Positions 20,412 through 32,940 of a stretch of DNA of 64,000 bases are shown in pieces (the first letter of the stretch is position 1; every line of letters starts with the position of its first letter). The stretch lies in assembly GCA_036873135.1 (NCBI GenBank), contig JAPTYO010000008.1:36280819-36344818 (forward strand), written 5' to 3'. The DNA comes from Clarkia xantiana subsp. parviflora (lineage: Eukaryota; Streptophyta; Magnoliopsida; Myrtales; Onagraceae). The position numbers and the translations under genes are program-made. Below the pieces are notes generated by a model. It did no database searches and was not told the DNA's origin. It was given only the letters and a program-made list of their open reading frames with translations.

Positions 20412-23185
20412 GAGGAGGATGCCCCCCATACGACCTTCTATGCCGACAGTGACGTCTACCATTACGACGTGATGCCTTTCGGATTGATCAATGCCGGAGC
20501 GACTTACCAGCGAATGGTGAACAAGTTGTTCGGAGACATGTTGGGGAAAACCATGGAGGCGTATGTGGATGACATGCTGGTGAAGTCCCGACAGGCAGGA
20601 GACCATGTCCAGAACTTGGCGGCAGCATTTGAGCGGATGAAGTTCCATCAGGTTCGGCTGAACCCCGACAAATGTGCTTTTGGGGTGAACTCGGGGAAGT
20701 TCCTAGGGTTCATGGTGAGCCAGAGAGGAATCGAGGTGAACCCCGAGAAGCTGCGAGCAATCGAGGAGATGCAGTCCCCGAAGACTCATCGGGAGGTCCA
20801 GGTGCTGAATGGCCGGTTGGCCGCGATGAATCGCTTCCTATCCAAGGCGAGTGACCGAGCCATGCCATTTTTTGATGTGCTGAGGGCCCAAAAAAAATTC
20901 GAATGGACCGACAAGTGCGAGGAGGCGTTCCAGGCACTCAAGCAACACCTTCGTACCCTTCCGCCGTTGGCGAAACCAGTTCCAGGCGAGCCGCTTTATC
21001 TCTATTTGGCTGTTTCTGATGTGGCTGTTAGTTCTGTTTTGATTAAAATTGTCAAAGGCAACCAAGTGCCTATCTATTATGTAAGCAAGGCGTTTGCCAA
21101 GTCTGAAATAAACTATCCCGCTATTGAGAAGTAACTCTTCGTGTTGATTATTGCCGCTCGAAAGCTACGACCTTACTTCCATGCCCATGAAGTCACGGTA
21201 TTGACTAATCAGCCCTTGAAACACTTTTTGAACCGACCGGAGGCGTCGGGGAGATTGGTGAAATGGGCCATCGAACTGACGGAGTTCCGTATTCATTTCG
21301 CTCCGAGAACCGCTATTAAGGGCCAGGCATTGGCAGATTTTATAGCTGAGTCTACGGCACCCGATCTGGAAGTAACGAGTCCCGCAGAGGGGGCAACCAT
21401 GGAAGAAGTCCCGACAACAGAACAACAGCCAGAACGACCAAATGAGGAGAACACCTGGGAGATGTACACTGATGGTTCATCGAGTGTAGAAGGCTCGGGG
21501 GCAGGATTCGTATTAATACCGCCCGGTGGAGGCGAGCCCCTGCGATATGCCTTGGCGTTGACGTTCAAAGCCACCAACAACGAAGCGGAGTATGAGGCTC
21601 TCATCACAGGCCTTAAGATTGCCAAGGGTACGGGGGTCGACCATTTAAAAGTAAAATGCGATGCTAGCTTGGTTGTAAATCAAGTCCAGGGGAACTATGA
21701 AGCCAAGAGCCCGACAATGAAGAAGTATTTACACGAGGTGCAGACTTTGAAAGGAAGCTTCAAAAGCTTTGATATCGAGGCGATCCCGAGGGAAGAGAAC
21801 GCGGAAGCAGATGCCTTGAGCAAGTTCGCTTTAGGAGTGGCCCCCGAGGAGAATCGGAAGGTGCATTTCCTAGAAAAGATGATTCTCTCAAACATTGATC
21901 CGGTGGAGATCTGTGCTATTGAGACAGGATCGGAGGAAGAAGAGAAGCCCACTTGGATGACCCCGATGGTCACGTACCTGACTACGGGGGTACTCCCTGA
22001 TGACAAAGTGGCAGCTGTCAGGCTGCGTCGGATTGCGGACAACTACGCGATGGTGGACAACCAGTATACAAAAAAGGTTACGTAAAGCCTTTCTTAAAAT
22101 GCGTAGCAGAACCTGACACAAATCGGATCTTGAGGGAGTTACACGAGGGAGTCGCGGCCTGTCATGAAGGAGCCCGATCTCTAGTGAGGAAGGCATTGAA
22201 CTTAGGCTACTATTGGCCCTCGATGAACAAAGAAGCGACCGCGATGGTCCGATCCTGTGATGCATGCCAGAGGTACGCGCCAAATATCGTGGCTCCCGCC
22301 GCGGACTTAATGCCCATCAGGAGTGCATGGCCCTTTGCGCAATGGGGGATTGATTTGGTGGGACCTCTTCCCCAAGCGAAGGGTCAGTGCAAGTATTTGC
22401 TCGTGGCCATCGACTACTTCTCAAAGTGGATAGAGGCTAAAGCATTGGCCAGGACGACGGGGCAGCAGATCCTCAAGTTCCTTCAAACTCAGATCATATC
22501 CCGGTATGGGGTTCCTCGAGTGTTGATCAGTGACAACGGCCCTCCGTTCAATGGGGCTCAGTTAAAGGAGTACCTGGAGGAGCTAAACATCGAACATCGG
22601 ACCGCTTCAGTCCACCACGCTCAAACTAATGGCCAGGTGTAATCAGCCAACAAAATCGTGATGGATGGCTTGAAGAAGAGAGTCTACGCCTTGCAGGGCC
22701 ATTGGCTGGATGAGCTCGAGAACGTGTTGTGGGCTGTGAGAACAACACCCAAGCAATCGACAGGAGAAACTCCGTTTGGCCTGGTCTATGGCATAGAGGC
22801 AGTCGCTCCCGTGGAAATAGCGGTGGCGTCCCATCGCGCGAAATATTACGAGCCTCTGACAAACGAGGAAATGAGGCGTCTAGACTTAGACTTACTCGAG
22901 GAGAAAAGATGGAAGGCTGATGAAGTTCAGGCCCGAATGCGTCTGGCAACAGCCCGATATTACAATCGGCGTGTCAGGTCCCGACAATTCTTCGTTGGAG
23001 AACTTGTCTGGCGGAGGAACGAGTTCGTTCACCAAGATCGGATCAACAAGCTATCACCAAAATGGGAGGGACCTTACAAGATCGTAGGGATGCCAGCACC
23101 CAATGCATACAAGCTGGAAGACCTTGATGGCAAGACGTTGAAACATTCCTTCAGTGGCGAACACTTGAAGAAGTATCATGTTTGA
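20412..23185 (+). pseudogene. Truncated pol of copy C (RT, RNase H, integrase)
   Basis: Begins inside RT (EDAPHTTFYADSDVYHYDVM) because protease and the RT amino half are deleted. YVDDMLVKSR is intact. Stop TAA at 21132-21134 is private to C. Both RNase H regions follow. A one-base loss near 22065, shared with D, shifts the frame before integrase (NQYTKKVT then stop). In integrase, TAA 22640-22642 replaces the catalytic Glu codon, also shared with D. Ends EHLKKYHV at 23185. Confidence 0.85.
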
Positions 23186-24126
23186 TATTAAGCCGCCGTG
23201 AAGGGCGCAAACTGTCTATCAATAAGATCCGATGTAAGCCTATTTTGAGTTATTTATGAATAAAAGAAGTTGCTTCCGATCAACTTGCTTTTAGATTTAT
23301 TCTAACTGTTAGTAAGACGTCCTGAAGTACGCGACAAAAGCCTTCCGAGGTACGATAAAAGCCTTCCGAGGTATGCGTAAGTCGTCTATATGATGCGGCC
23401 AAAAGCCTTAACGGGTATGGACAAAAGCCCTACGGGGTACACGTAAGTCGTCTATATGATGCAACCAAAAGCCTAGGTACGAAAAGGCCCTGATGGGTCC
23501 GCGTAAGTCGTCTATATGATGCGGCCAAAAGCCTTAACGGGTACGGAAAAGCCTTAACAGGTCCGCGTAAGTCGTCTGTATGATGCGGAAAAAAGCCTTA
23601 AAGGGTACGATTAAACCGTCCGGTAGAGACGCACTAAAAGCCCTAAGGGGTGTAAAAATAGCCTTGAAAGACAGGGATAAGAAACCTTAAGTGGTGAAGT
23701 CCCGATTTCGGACGAGAAACCTTAAAGTGGTGAAGTCCCGATTTTGGACGAGAAACCTTATGTGGTGAAGTCCCGATTTTGGACGAGAAACCTTAAGTGG
23801 TGAAGTCCCGATTTTGGACAAGAAACCTTAAGTGGTAAAGTCCCGATTTTGGACGAGAAGCCTTAAGTGGTGAAGTCCCGATTTGGGACAAGAAACCTTA
23901 AACGGTAAAATCTCGAGTAAAACGTCGAAAGGACGTATGAAGTCATTTTAATGGCGCATCGGAACGTTCTGAGTAACGAATTTAAAAGCCGCTTTAGATA
24001 AAGTGCAAACGAGTATCGGTGCCAAAACAGATGGAAAGAAACTACTTATATAAAGGCCAGAAGGCCAAAGAGGTTCGATACAAGAGATAAAGGAGGAAGA
24101 CAACAAAGGACTAAAAGATGTAAACA
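23186..24126. repeat. Tandem repeats between convergent genes of C
   Basis: Three parts: a conserved segment (about 23255-23310) with AATAAA on the + strand (ATGAATAAAAGAAG) and on the - strand (from GATTTATTCTAA); about four units of ~58 bp (23340-23640) with GCGTAAGTCGTCTATATGAT; and seven units of about 35 bp (23675-23915) with GAAACCTTAAGTGGTGAAGT. No gene. Confidence 0.75.
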
Positions 24127-26852
24127 TTAAGCTTGGTCCTTGTTGGAAGATGGATCCTCAGCAGCATCGGAGGGAGCAAAGTTCGGAGGGGCCTGGGCGG
24201 AAGGCTCCGCAGCTGGCGGAGTCGGGTCCACAGCAGCGGCTTCTTCACTCTCCGCGGGGAGGTTGAAATACTTCTCCGCGACGGGGGCAAGAGTCTCGGA
24301 CTTCGTGAAGTCAATGGAATCCGCGTAGGCTGTGTAGAGTTCCTCGACAGCATTGTATAGCACATCCTCCACCTCGGACTTGCAGAACTCTACAGCAGCC
24401 ACCTTGAATTCTTCAGACTTCCGATACTCCCCGTGGCCCTGTAGGCGGCCCTCCTCGCGGCCCTTCAGGCAGCCCTCCTCGAGGCCTTGAGCCTTGGCCT
24501 CAGCCAGCTTGGCAGAGAACTCAGCCCTTTCCGCCTCAAACTTTGTCTTGGCCTCCGCAAGGAGATCCGCGAAGACGTTTTTCTCATGAACGAGCTGCTT
24601 CTTCTCCTCCTCATTCCGCTGCTGCTCCACCTGGGCCATCTTCCGCTCCCGACGCATGACAGCCTCATGGTCGTGGACCTTCTTGAGCAGGTTTGAGGAC
24701 ATATCATCGAGGAGAGCCTTCTCCTTGGCCATCTTGTTCTTGGCCGCCACCGCCTCATCAAGTTCCACCTGAAGCTTGGCTAAGGCATCAGGGTTCGACT
24801 TGGCTTCAGCCTCCTCCAAGGCACTCTTCAGAGCTAAGGCGATGGCGAAACAACGCTGCTGGTCCGCAGTTTCCTAAGGCAAAGGGAAAAAAGATAAAGA
24901 ATTCAGTGGTCGAAAGTAGGAATGAAGAAGAAAACGAGAAACAGTAGGGTATTACCTCCATCCGACGAACGGCCATGGCACGGAACTCCTCTTCGATGTC
25001 CTCCCGCGTCAGGCAAAGCGGCAGTCTCAAAGCAGGAGGAATTGACCCTGACAGCAGATGCAAGGCCAAGTCAGGCTCAAGATTGTCCCGACGGATCGAA
25101 AACTCGTGGAGGGATTCGATCGGACGCCAAGGGATCGCCGCCTGGTCGGAGGTGTAAATCTTGTACACATCATCCATCGGAAGACGGGGGATAGGCTCGG
25201 CCCCGGTGGTGGGAGGAGCTATCTCTGTCAGAGGCTCGGGAGTTGGAGTGCGAAGAATAGGAGGAGGACTCCGGGACACGTCCCTCACAGCGGGCCTCAT
25301 GCTCCTTGACCTCGACCTGCCGCGGGGAAGCAGGCCCCCCTCATCAGGCTCCTCGACAGAAGGAGAAGCCTCCAAATTGGTCACCTGGCGGAACTGAGCT
25401 TCCGCCGGGACGTCCTCCAGCATCAGTTCTTGCGGAGCTGCAGCCTCCGCTGGAATGATGGCCTCCGTCGGGGCAAGAGTCTCCAAGGGACCTGCGGTGG
25501 CAGGACGAACATGATCAGGAATAACTCCGCCAGGACACCAGAGAATTTGACGTTCGACGTGTTGGTCTTTCCCATGGAAGTTGTAATATCCCGCCTTGAG
25601 AACGCGGGGGACTTCTCCTTGAAGAATATATTTAATTTCCCGAACCCGCGACTCCCGATCAGCGGGGATAAACTCCCTGGGAACTAATTTTTTATATCGT
25701 TTAATTGCACGACGAACGTGCTTACCTTCCTCGACGGTGGTGGCCCCGAAGGTCCGATCTATCTCCTCCCGCCTGGCCTTCTTGGCCCCGACTTGCTCTT
25801 CGGCCGGAGGAGCAGCAGATAAAGGAGTGGAGGAGGAAGCACCTTTCTTCACCAGCTTGCGCTTCCGCTTGGAGCCACTCTGGACGGCATCAGTCTCGCC
25901 CTGCTTCAGAATGAGATGAGTCAACAGAGAAGCCTTCTTGGCTGCAAAGGTAAAAATAAAATAGTTAGAAATATTACCCAGATGACCAAATCCTTGGAAA
26001 CAGAGTCAAGGAGTCGGACTCCGATAGTAATCAGGTTCTTCTCCTGGAGCCTATTGGCGTCGAGGGGTATGAAGTTGTCTCCCCAGCGGTAGAGTTGAAC
26101 CATCTGGAGGGTGTTGAGGTCATCCTCAGTGTAGTCTAAGAGCTTGGGGGCAGGGTCCGCCACGACCTCCCATCGAGGCCAGGGGACAGAGCTGTGCTGG
26201 ACGAAGAAGTAGTACCTCTTCCATCCGCTGTTGTCGGACCCCGAGTCGCGGATCAGCACCCGATATTTGTGGAACTTCCAAGTTTCGCTGTCCCAGCCGA
26301 AACGTGAAAGTTGCTCCTTTGTCCACTTGGGGAGCCGGGGGGAGAAGGAGCAGACACCAGCTTTGTTACACTTCATGCCATAGAAAGTGCGGAACAACAG
26401 AAGACTGTACGTCCACTGCTGACGGTGGCATAAGAGTTGGAAGGCATTCCACACGCGGATGGCGTGTGGAGAGAAGGTACAAGGATGCGTTTTGTAGAAG
26501 TTGCACATCTCCACCATGTTTCCACAGAAGGGGAACCGAATCCCCGCGCTTATCTGTCCGGTGGAGACGATCACTTCCCCTGCCCGAGGAGGCGTAATGA
26601 TGTGCTTCCTTCTGACAGCAGGTTGGGACTCATATGGGAAGCGAGGTTCCCAATCTGAGGTAATACACCCCTCTCTAAGGGCAGCTTCATACGAAGCCTC
26701 AGATATCTCATTGACAGCAAACTCGAAAGTGAAAGGAGCCCTAACCTCAGAACTAGCTTCGTCTAAAACGATTGCAAACAAGAGGATTTGAGAAAAGAAG
26801 AACAGAGAGCAAATAAATCACGAAAAAATAGAGGAAAGCCCTTACCAGACAT
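24127..26852 (-). pseudogene. Antisense gene of copy C (gypsy-type transposon protein), nearly intact
   Basis: Best-preserved copy. Exon 1 26846-26852 (ATGTCTG), intron 26763-26845 (83 bp), exon 2 26762 to about 25978, a splice acceptor at 25937-25944, exon 3 to 24956, intron 24874-24955 (82 bp), exon 4 24873-24127. Exon 2 carries AGIRFPFCGNMVEMCNFYK, FSPHAIRVWNAFQLLCH and LFRTFYGMKC, like the plant 'putative gypsy type transposon' family. Exon 3 starts LTHLILKQGETDAVQSG, then a basic patch (KRKRKLVKK, possible nuclear signal) and a Pro-rich linker. Exon 4 is a long coiled coil (EEKKQLVHEKNVF, LLAEAKTKFEAERAEF) with an acidic, Pro-rich tail. I see no stop in exons as modelled; the exon 2/3 junction is uncertain. 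Function unknown. Confidence 0.72.
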
Positions 26853-27558
26853 GATCGGTGGTCGAAGAGGTGAAATGAAGGAAGATCGGAAGGGTTGAAG
26901 GCCTTGATCACTTGAACAGCATGAGGAGCTTGGAGAAGAAGCTTCGAACGCAAGAATGGCTGAAATCGAGAGAGTGCAGAAGATGTGAATAATGCCAGGG
27001 TTTTGGCTTTTATAAGCAAAAGGACAACTGAGGGAACTTAATCTGCACCGTTGAAGACGAAACGACTTGATCTCGATCGTTGAAATTATGAAGACGGTAC
27101 GGAAGAGACAGCTGGATGGGCACGATCTGCACCGTTGAAGAGGAAACGACACGATCTTAATCGTCGAGATCATGGGTACGGAAGGGACGTGCGTGACGTC
27201 ATGGCTGCTTTTCCAGAAAACAACAGTCACGCCGGTTTAAACGTCGTTTCCTTATCCCTAGGCATTTAATGCTGCAGTAACCGAGGAGTCTCCTCGGATT
27301 TGGCAACTGCCCATGGGGCCTGGTGGGCCCAAGGTAATCATGAGTAAGAGACTCTGTTATACAACAATCACACACAAGGCAAAAGCCTCCGACGGTGGTA
27401 TCGGAAGGTATGAAGACAAAAGCCTCCGACGGTGGTATCGGAAGGTATGAAAACAAAGGCCTCCGACGGTGGTATTGGAAGGTATAAAAACAAAAACCTC
27501 CGACAACGAGGTCAGAAGAGCTGAATTAAAAGACATGACGAACTAAAAGTCCCCATGT
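26853..27558 (-). promoter_or_regulatory. Promoter of the antisense gene of C, plus short repeats
   Basis: On the - strand TATAAAAGCCAAAACCCTGG lies near 27013-26994, about 150 bp upstream of ATG 26852. Two copies of a CAACGRT..AGATC motif lie upstream (around 27060-27160). Between promoter and polypurine tract, three and a half units of about 38 bp with GCCTCCGACGGTGGTATCGG (27384-27510). No gene. Confidence 0.55.
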
Positions 27559-27570
27559 CTTGGGGGCAAA
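27559..27570 (+). other. Polypurine tract of C
   Basis: CTTGGGGGCAAA abuts LTR 2. Same site at 38415-38426 for D. Confidence 0.8.
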
Positions 27571-28329
27571 TGATGGGTTCCGATGTAATCGTTAGCCCTG
27601 TTAACAGCCAATGGACGGCGAGTAGGTCTAGTGGGCCTCGTGAAAAGCCTAGAAGTCCCAGAGGCCCAGCACGAAGGGTCCCGACTTTATCGGTCCCGAT
27701 GTATGAGCTGAATGCTCCCGATGAGAAGCCTCTGAGTAGACCCCGATAAGCCTTAGTAAAGGCCCCCGATAATAAAGCCCCGCAGAGGCTGGACCTGTCC
27801 CGTAGAGACTGAAGGTCCTGGGTGGTGATCTAGAATGAAACAACTCTGGAGTCTCCGACAGGAGTCGGGATTTGTGATCAGAGGATAAAGACCGAGAAAC
27901 CTGCCTACTAGATAGAGTAGTGGGAGACGGTTAGAGATAGAGATAAATCCCCCGAGATACGCAGGGCGTGCCCGAGATACGCGGAGTACGGGTAAGATAC
28001 GCGGAGCGTGGGGCGAGATATATGGAATCCCAACCGAGATATACAGAATCGTGGCGAGATACACGGAATCATGGGTAAAACTGCCAGGCGCAGTAACAGG
28101 TAACTGAGTAACTTCCCTCCTATATAAAGGAGGAAGTTACCTCAGAAAGCCATCATCTAATACGAACTTAGACTTTTCGCTTACCACCCATTGATCACAT
28201 ACTCATTTAAGCATCGGAGAGGGATTCTGGGTCACCACCCAGGTCATCCCCTTTTGCAGGATTACGCGGAGCCCAGGAGTCCAAAGCTTTCCGTCAAGGA
28301 CGTAACGGAGCTTCGCCCGTGATCCAACA
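27571..28329 (+). repeat. LTR 2 of the array (3' LTR of C and 5' LTR of D)
   Basis: 759 bp, one extra C in a C run (27764-27768) relative to LTR 1. It serves both units: the polypurine tract of C abuts its left side and a primer site its right side, with no target duplication between. Confidence 0.92.
28108..28140 (+). promoter_or_regulatory. LTR 2 TATA box with inverted repeat
   Basis: Identical to 18727-18759. TATATAAA at 28121-28128. Confidence 0.75.
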
Positions 28330-28383
28330 TTGGCGCCGTCTGTGGGAAACTTACAAAAAGTCAAGATAGTTTCTACCAGATCA

Positions 28384-29646
28384 ATGGCCGGTGGTGGCAA
28401 GAAGAAGCAAGTTCAGGCTGGCAGTTCTCGTCCCGCAGGAACTGTGAATTCCCCGTTGCCGGAACGTGTTGCTGAACAAGGTGAGAACCCCGCTCTTTCC
28501 CAGACAGGGGGGCAGGGTGATGGCTACGAGGTCTCAGTCCGAGACACGGAGAGGAACAGGCAGGATGTCCCGCGTAGGGAGGAAGATGAGGCTCCCCCGA
28601 ACCCGGTGGGCCATGGAGGAGAAGGAGTCCCGCGAAGGGAGGAAGGGTCGTCTTCGAACTCGGAGTTGGCCAAGGCAGTAGCAGATGCTATGCCCATGTT
28701 CTTGGCTGCCATGGAGGCCTTACTGGACAAGAGAGAGGCCGCCAGGAGGGCGGAGGAGTTGCCTCCGCGAGAAGAATTACCACCACCCCCGCCGAGGGTG
28801 GACCCAGAGGAACAGGAGGTTCCGCCCAGGAGCAAGGGTAAGGAACCAGCACACATGAAGAAGTTCGTGGTTGACGGCCCGGGACCAGTGCAAAATAGGA
28901 CCATTCCCCTGAATGGCCCCATCACCCTCGACCAGGTGGTGAAAATTGTTAGCATCTGCATGGGTGATCAGAAGCAGATGACATCGGAGCTGAGGGATCG
29001 GTCTAGCCATCCTTTCGTGCCGCGGCTGATAGATACCGTCACCCCGCCCGGGCTAGGTATTCCGACCATCAAGGAGTATGATGGTGAAGGGGACCCAGTT
29101 CGCCATGTGCAGAGGCATGTCCAGGCCTGTATGAGACGAACATCGAACGATGACCTCATATGCTCATTGTTCCCGATAACCCTGGGAGAGAAGGCCATGA
29201 CTTGGTTCTTCAGCCTCCCGCCAGGATGCATCACGTGCTGGGCTGATATGCACGATCGCTTCATCAAGCAGTACCAGGGTCGGAGGCGTCTTCTGAAGAG
29301 TGTGAGGTCCTTGACCCAGGTGGTGCAGAGACCCGATGAATCATTGGCATACTACTACCAACGATTCACTGCCAGTGCTGCGGAGATTGATGAAGAAATC
29401 TCGGAAGGAGAGACTATCCGTACTTTCCTGCGGAACCTGAGCGCTCCGTACGGTTCCGACCTGATGCACAGCGTAGCCGCGAAGGCTGTGTGGAGTATGG
29501 AGGCCCTGCAAGCGAGGGTGAAACAGCAAATCGACGTCCAGGAGTCGAAGATTGCTGCCGGAGAGCTCGATCCCCCGAAATCGGGGAGAGGAAAGCCATC
29601 GTCCAAGCTATCGGATGATCGTAAAGGGAGCGACAAGTCGGAATGA
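28384..29646 (+). pseudogene. gag: Gag of copy D (capsid portion)
   Basis: ATG 28384. 420 codons open to TGA 29644-29646, which C shares. The amino part is acidic and Pro-rich. The capsid domain starts near 29060 (EYDGEGDPVRHVQRHVQ) and includes KAMTWFFSLPPGC and SLAYYYQRFTASAAE. Upstream of ATG the frame is open through the primer site, but the ATG four bases after ATCA is the natural start, shared by all copies. Beyond the TGA the same frame continues into the zinc knuckle. Confidence 0.85.
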
Positions 29647-30093
29647 AGTAGGAACCGTGGTCGTCCCGATAAAAGAGAAGACAAGCGTCCTCCGAGGAAG
29701 GATAACCGAGAAGGTCGGGCCGTTCCCATCAATAGCTCGATGACCTCTGTTTTAGCTGTGATGGACAGACAGGGTCTCGCCCGATACCCCCCGAGGAAAG
29801 AGGGTGAATTCCTAGGAGGCCGCCCTGACCGTTACTGTCGCTACCATCGAGCCAATGGTCACGACACCGAAAACTGTTGGGAGTTGAAGAAGGAAATTGA
29901 GAAGCTTATCTAGAAGGGGAAGCTAAAAGAATTCGTTGGAAAGGGGCGGTGCCGGTCCCGTTCCAGAAGTCGGTCCCGATCCCGTTCCAAGTCCCGCGAC
30001 CGATCCCCGAAGAAGAAAAAGATTGAGCAAGAAGCTTCAGGTTCAGGTGCCCGTAGGGAGAGGCGTGGAACTATCAACGTCATCCATGGAGGA
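29647..30093 (+). pseudogene. Nucleocapsid and RS-rich linker of copy D
   Basis: Same frame as gag and pol. Zinc knuckle CRYHRANGHDTENCWELKK near 29835-29890, TAG 29911-29913 (Gln in B), then an RS run near 29950-30005 (SRSRSRSRSKSRDRSP) followed by KKKK, leading to TINVIHGG and protease. The RS run plus Lys cluster may act as RNA-binding or nuclear-import sequence; that is inference. Confidence 0.75.
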
Positions 30094-32940
30094 ATGGCAG
30101 CGGGAGGTGATACCTCTGCTTCTAGGGAGAATTACGCTTCTCGCATATCTGCCGCGGTGGTGCTAGGCAAAAGGTCCCGGTCGTGGACCCTGAAGGAGGA
30201 AATGGTAATTTCTTTCTCGGCGGAGGATCTAGTAGGCGTAGAGAGCCCTCACGATGACGCCCTGGTCGTGACCCTGGACGTAGACGGATTCGAGATGAAG
30301 CGGATCCTGATAGACGGAGGGAGTTCCTCCGATATTCTCTTCATGGACGCTCTGGAAGCCATGGGAAAGACGAAGAAGGACCTCACACAGGTGGACTTCC
30401 CGATGGTAGGATTCTCTGGTTCCACCTCTTACCCGCTGGGAATGATTACCTTACCGGTGGAGTTTGGTAGTGGCTGGAAGATGGAGAAGCGAAACGTAGA
30501 TTTCGTTGTCGTGGAGTCTGCGGGGGCATACAACGCTATTATCGGGAGGACCACTATCAACCCTCTCATGGCAGTCGCCTCGACGGTCCACCAGAAGATG
30601 AAGTTCCCGACTGACAACGGAGTCGGAGAGGTCAAGGGCGACCAAGTGGCGTCGCGAAAATGCTATGTTAACGCTACTCGAAGGAGAAGGAGGGAGGCCA
30701 TGACTGTCCTTCAGACCGATGACGATCCTCGAGAGGAGTATGGGCGTCCCGCCCCCATGGAGGATCTGAAGAAGGTTGAGATTGATGGGCCTCAGAGGAA
30801 GGTGAAGATCGGGTCTGCTCTGTCGGAGGAAAGAGCCAAAGAGTTGGTCGAGCTCCTAAAGGAGTTTAAGGAGCTATTTTCCTGGTCCCCGAGTGATATG
30901 CCAGGAATCAGCCCCGACGTGATAGTGCACGAGTTGAAGATAGACCCCGCGATCAAGCCTAATGTGCAGAGAAGGCGTCCGATGGGCGCGGACAAGAGGA
31001 TCGCGATCCAACAAGAGGTGGGCAGACTGCTCGATGCGGGATTCATCAAGGAGCTCCGATTCCAGACTTGGGTGGCTAACCCAGTCCTGGTGCGAAAGAG
31101 TAACGGGAAGTGGCGGATGTGTGTCGATTTCCGCGACTTGAACAAGGCCTGCCCGAAGGATTGCTACCCGCTCCCGAGGATTGACCAGTTGGTGGATGCC
31201 ACATCGGGAAATGAGCTGCTGAGCTTCATGGATGCCTATTCCGGGTATAACCAGATCAAGATGGCGAAGGAGGATGCCCCCCATACGACCTTCTATGCCG
31301 ACAGTGACGTCTACCATTACGACGTGATGCCCTTCGGATTGATCAATGCCGGAGCGACTTACCAGCGAATGGTGAACAAGTTGTTCGGAGACATGTTGGG
31401 GAAAACCATGGAGGCGTATGTGGATGACATGCTGGTGAAGTCCCGACAGGCAGGAGACCATGTCCAGAACTTGGCGGCAGCATTTGAGCGGATGAAGTTC
31501 CATCAGGTTCGGCTGAACCCCGACAAATGTGCTTTTGGGGTGAACTCGGGGAAGTTCCTAGGGTTCATGGTGAGCCAGAGAGGAATCGAGGTGAACCCCG
31601 AGAAGCTGCGAGCAATCGAGGAGATGCAGTCCCCGAAGACTCATCGGGAGGTCCAGGTGCTGAATGGCCGGTTGGCCGCGATGAATCGCTTCCTATCCAA
31701 GGCGAGTGACCGAGCCATGCCATTTTTTGATGTGCTGAGGGCCCAAAAAAAATTCGAATGGACCGACAAGTGCGAGGAGGCGTTCCAGGCACTCAAGCAA
31801 CACCTTCGTACCCTTCCGCCGTTGGCGAAACCAGTTCCAGGCGAGCCGCTTTATCTCTATTTGGCTGTTTCTGATGTGGCTGTTAGTTCTGTTTTGATTA
31901 AAATTGTCAAAGGCAACCAAGTGCCTATCTATTATGTAAGCAAGGCGTTTGCCAAGTCTGAAATAAACTATCCCGCTATTGAGAAGTATCTCTTCGCGTT
32001 GATTATTGCCGCTCGAAAGCTACGACCTTACTTCCATGCCCATGAAGTCACGGTATTGACTAATCAGCCCTTGAAGCACTTTTTGAACCGACCGGAGGCG
32101 TCGGGGAGATTGGTGAAATGGGCCATCGAACTGACGGAGTTCCGTATTCATTTCGCTCCGAGAACCGCTATTAAGGGCCAGGCATTGGCAGATTTTATAG
32201 CTGAGTCTACGGCACCCGATCTGGAAGTAACGAGTCCCGCAGAGGGGGCAACCATGGAAGAAGTCCCGACAACAGAACAACAGCCAGAACGACCAAATGA
32301 GGAGAACACCTGGGAGATGTACACTGATGGTTCATCGAGTGTAGAAGGCTCGGGGGCAGGATTCGTATTAATACCGCCCGGTGGAGGCGAGCCCCTGCGA
32401 TATGCCTTGGCGTTGACGTTCAAAGCCACCAACAACGAAGCGGAGTATGAGGCTCTCATCACAGGCCTTAAGATTGCCAAGGGTACGGGGGTCGACCATT
32501 TAAAAGTAAAATGCGATGCTAGCTTGGTTGTAAATCAAGTCCAGGGGAACTATGAAGCCAAGAGCCCGACAATGAAGAAGTATTTACACGAGGTGCAGAC
32601 TTTGAAAGGAAGCTTCAAAAGCTTTGATATCGAGGCGATCCCGAGGGAAGAGAACGCGGAAGCAGATGCCTTGAGCAAGTTCGCTTTAGGAGTGGCCCCC
32701 GAGGAGAATCGGAAGGTGCATTTCCTAGAAAAGATGATTCTCTCAAACATTGATCCGGTGGAGATCTGTGCTATTGAGACAGGATCGGAGGAAGAAGAGA
32801 AGCCCACTTGGATGACCCCGATGGTCACGTACCTGACTACGGGGGTACTCCCTGATGACAAAGTGGCAGCTGTCAGGCTGCGTCGGATTGCGGACAACTA
32901 CGCGATGGTGGACAACCAGTATACAAAAAAGGTTACGTAA
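30094..32940 (+). pseudogene. Protease, RT and dual RNase H of copy D (long open frame)
   Basis: 948 codons open, the longest frame in the window. Protease: MKRILIDGGSSSDILF near 30295-30345, AIIGRTTINPLMA. RT: KWRMCVDFRDLNKACP near 31110, MPFGLINAGATYQRM near 31326, YVDDMLVKSR at 31417. RT-linked RNase H: LYLAVSDVAVSSVL and LTNQPLKHF, without the usual Asp residues. Second RNase H: YTDGSSSVEGSGAGF, NNEAEYEALI, KCDASLVVNQ, ENAEADALSKFA, with all acidic residues present. A one-base loss near 32920 ends the frame at 32938-32940. The gag stops upstream mean this frame lacks its natural start. Confidence 0.9.

Noticed and set aside
30429..32897. Many - strand frames of 60-130 codons opposite pol (and equivalents opposite B and C pol)
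   Set aside because: Shadows of the conserved pol frame; they contain no recognisable motif.
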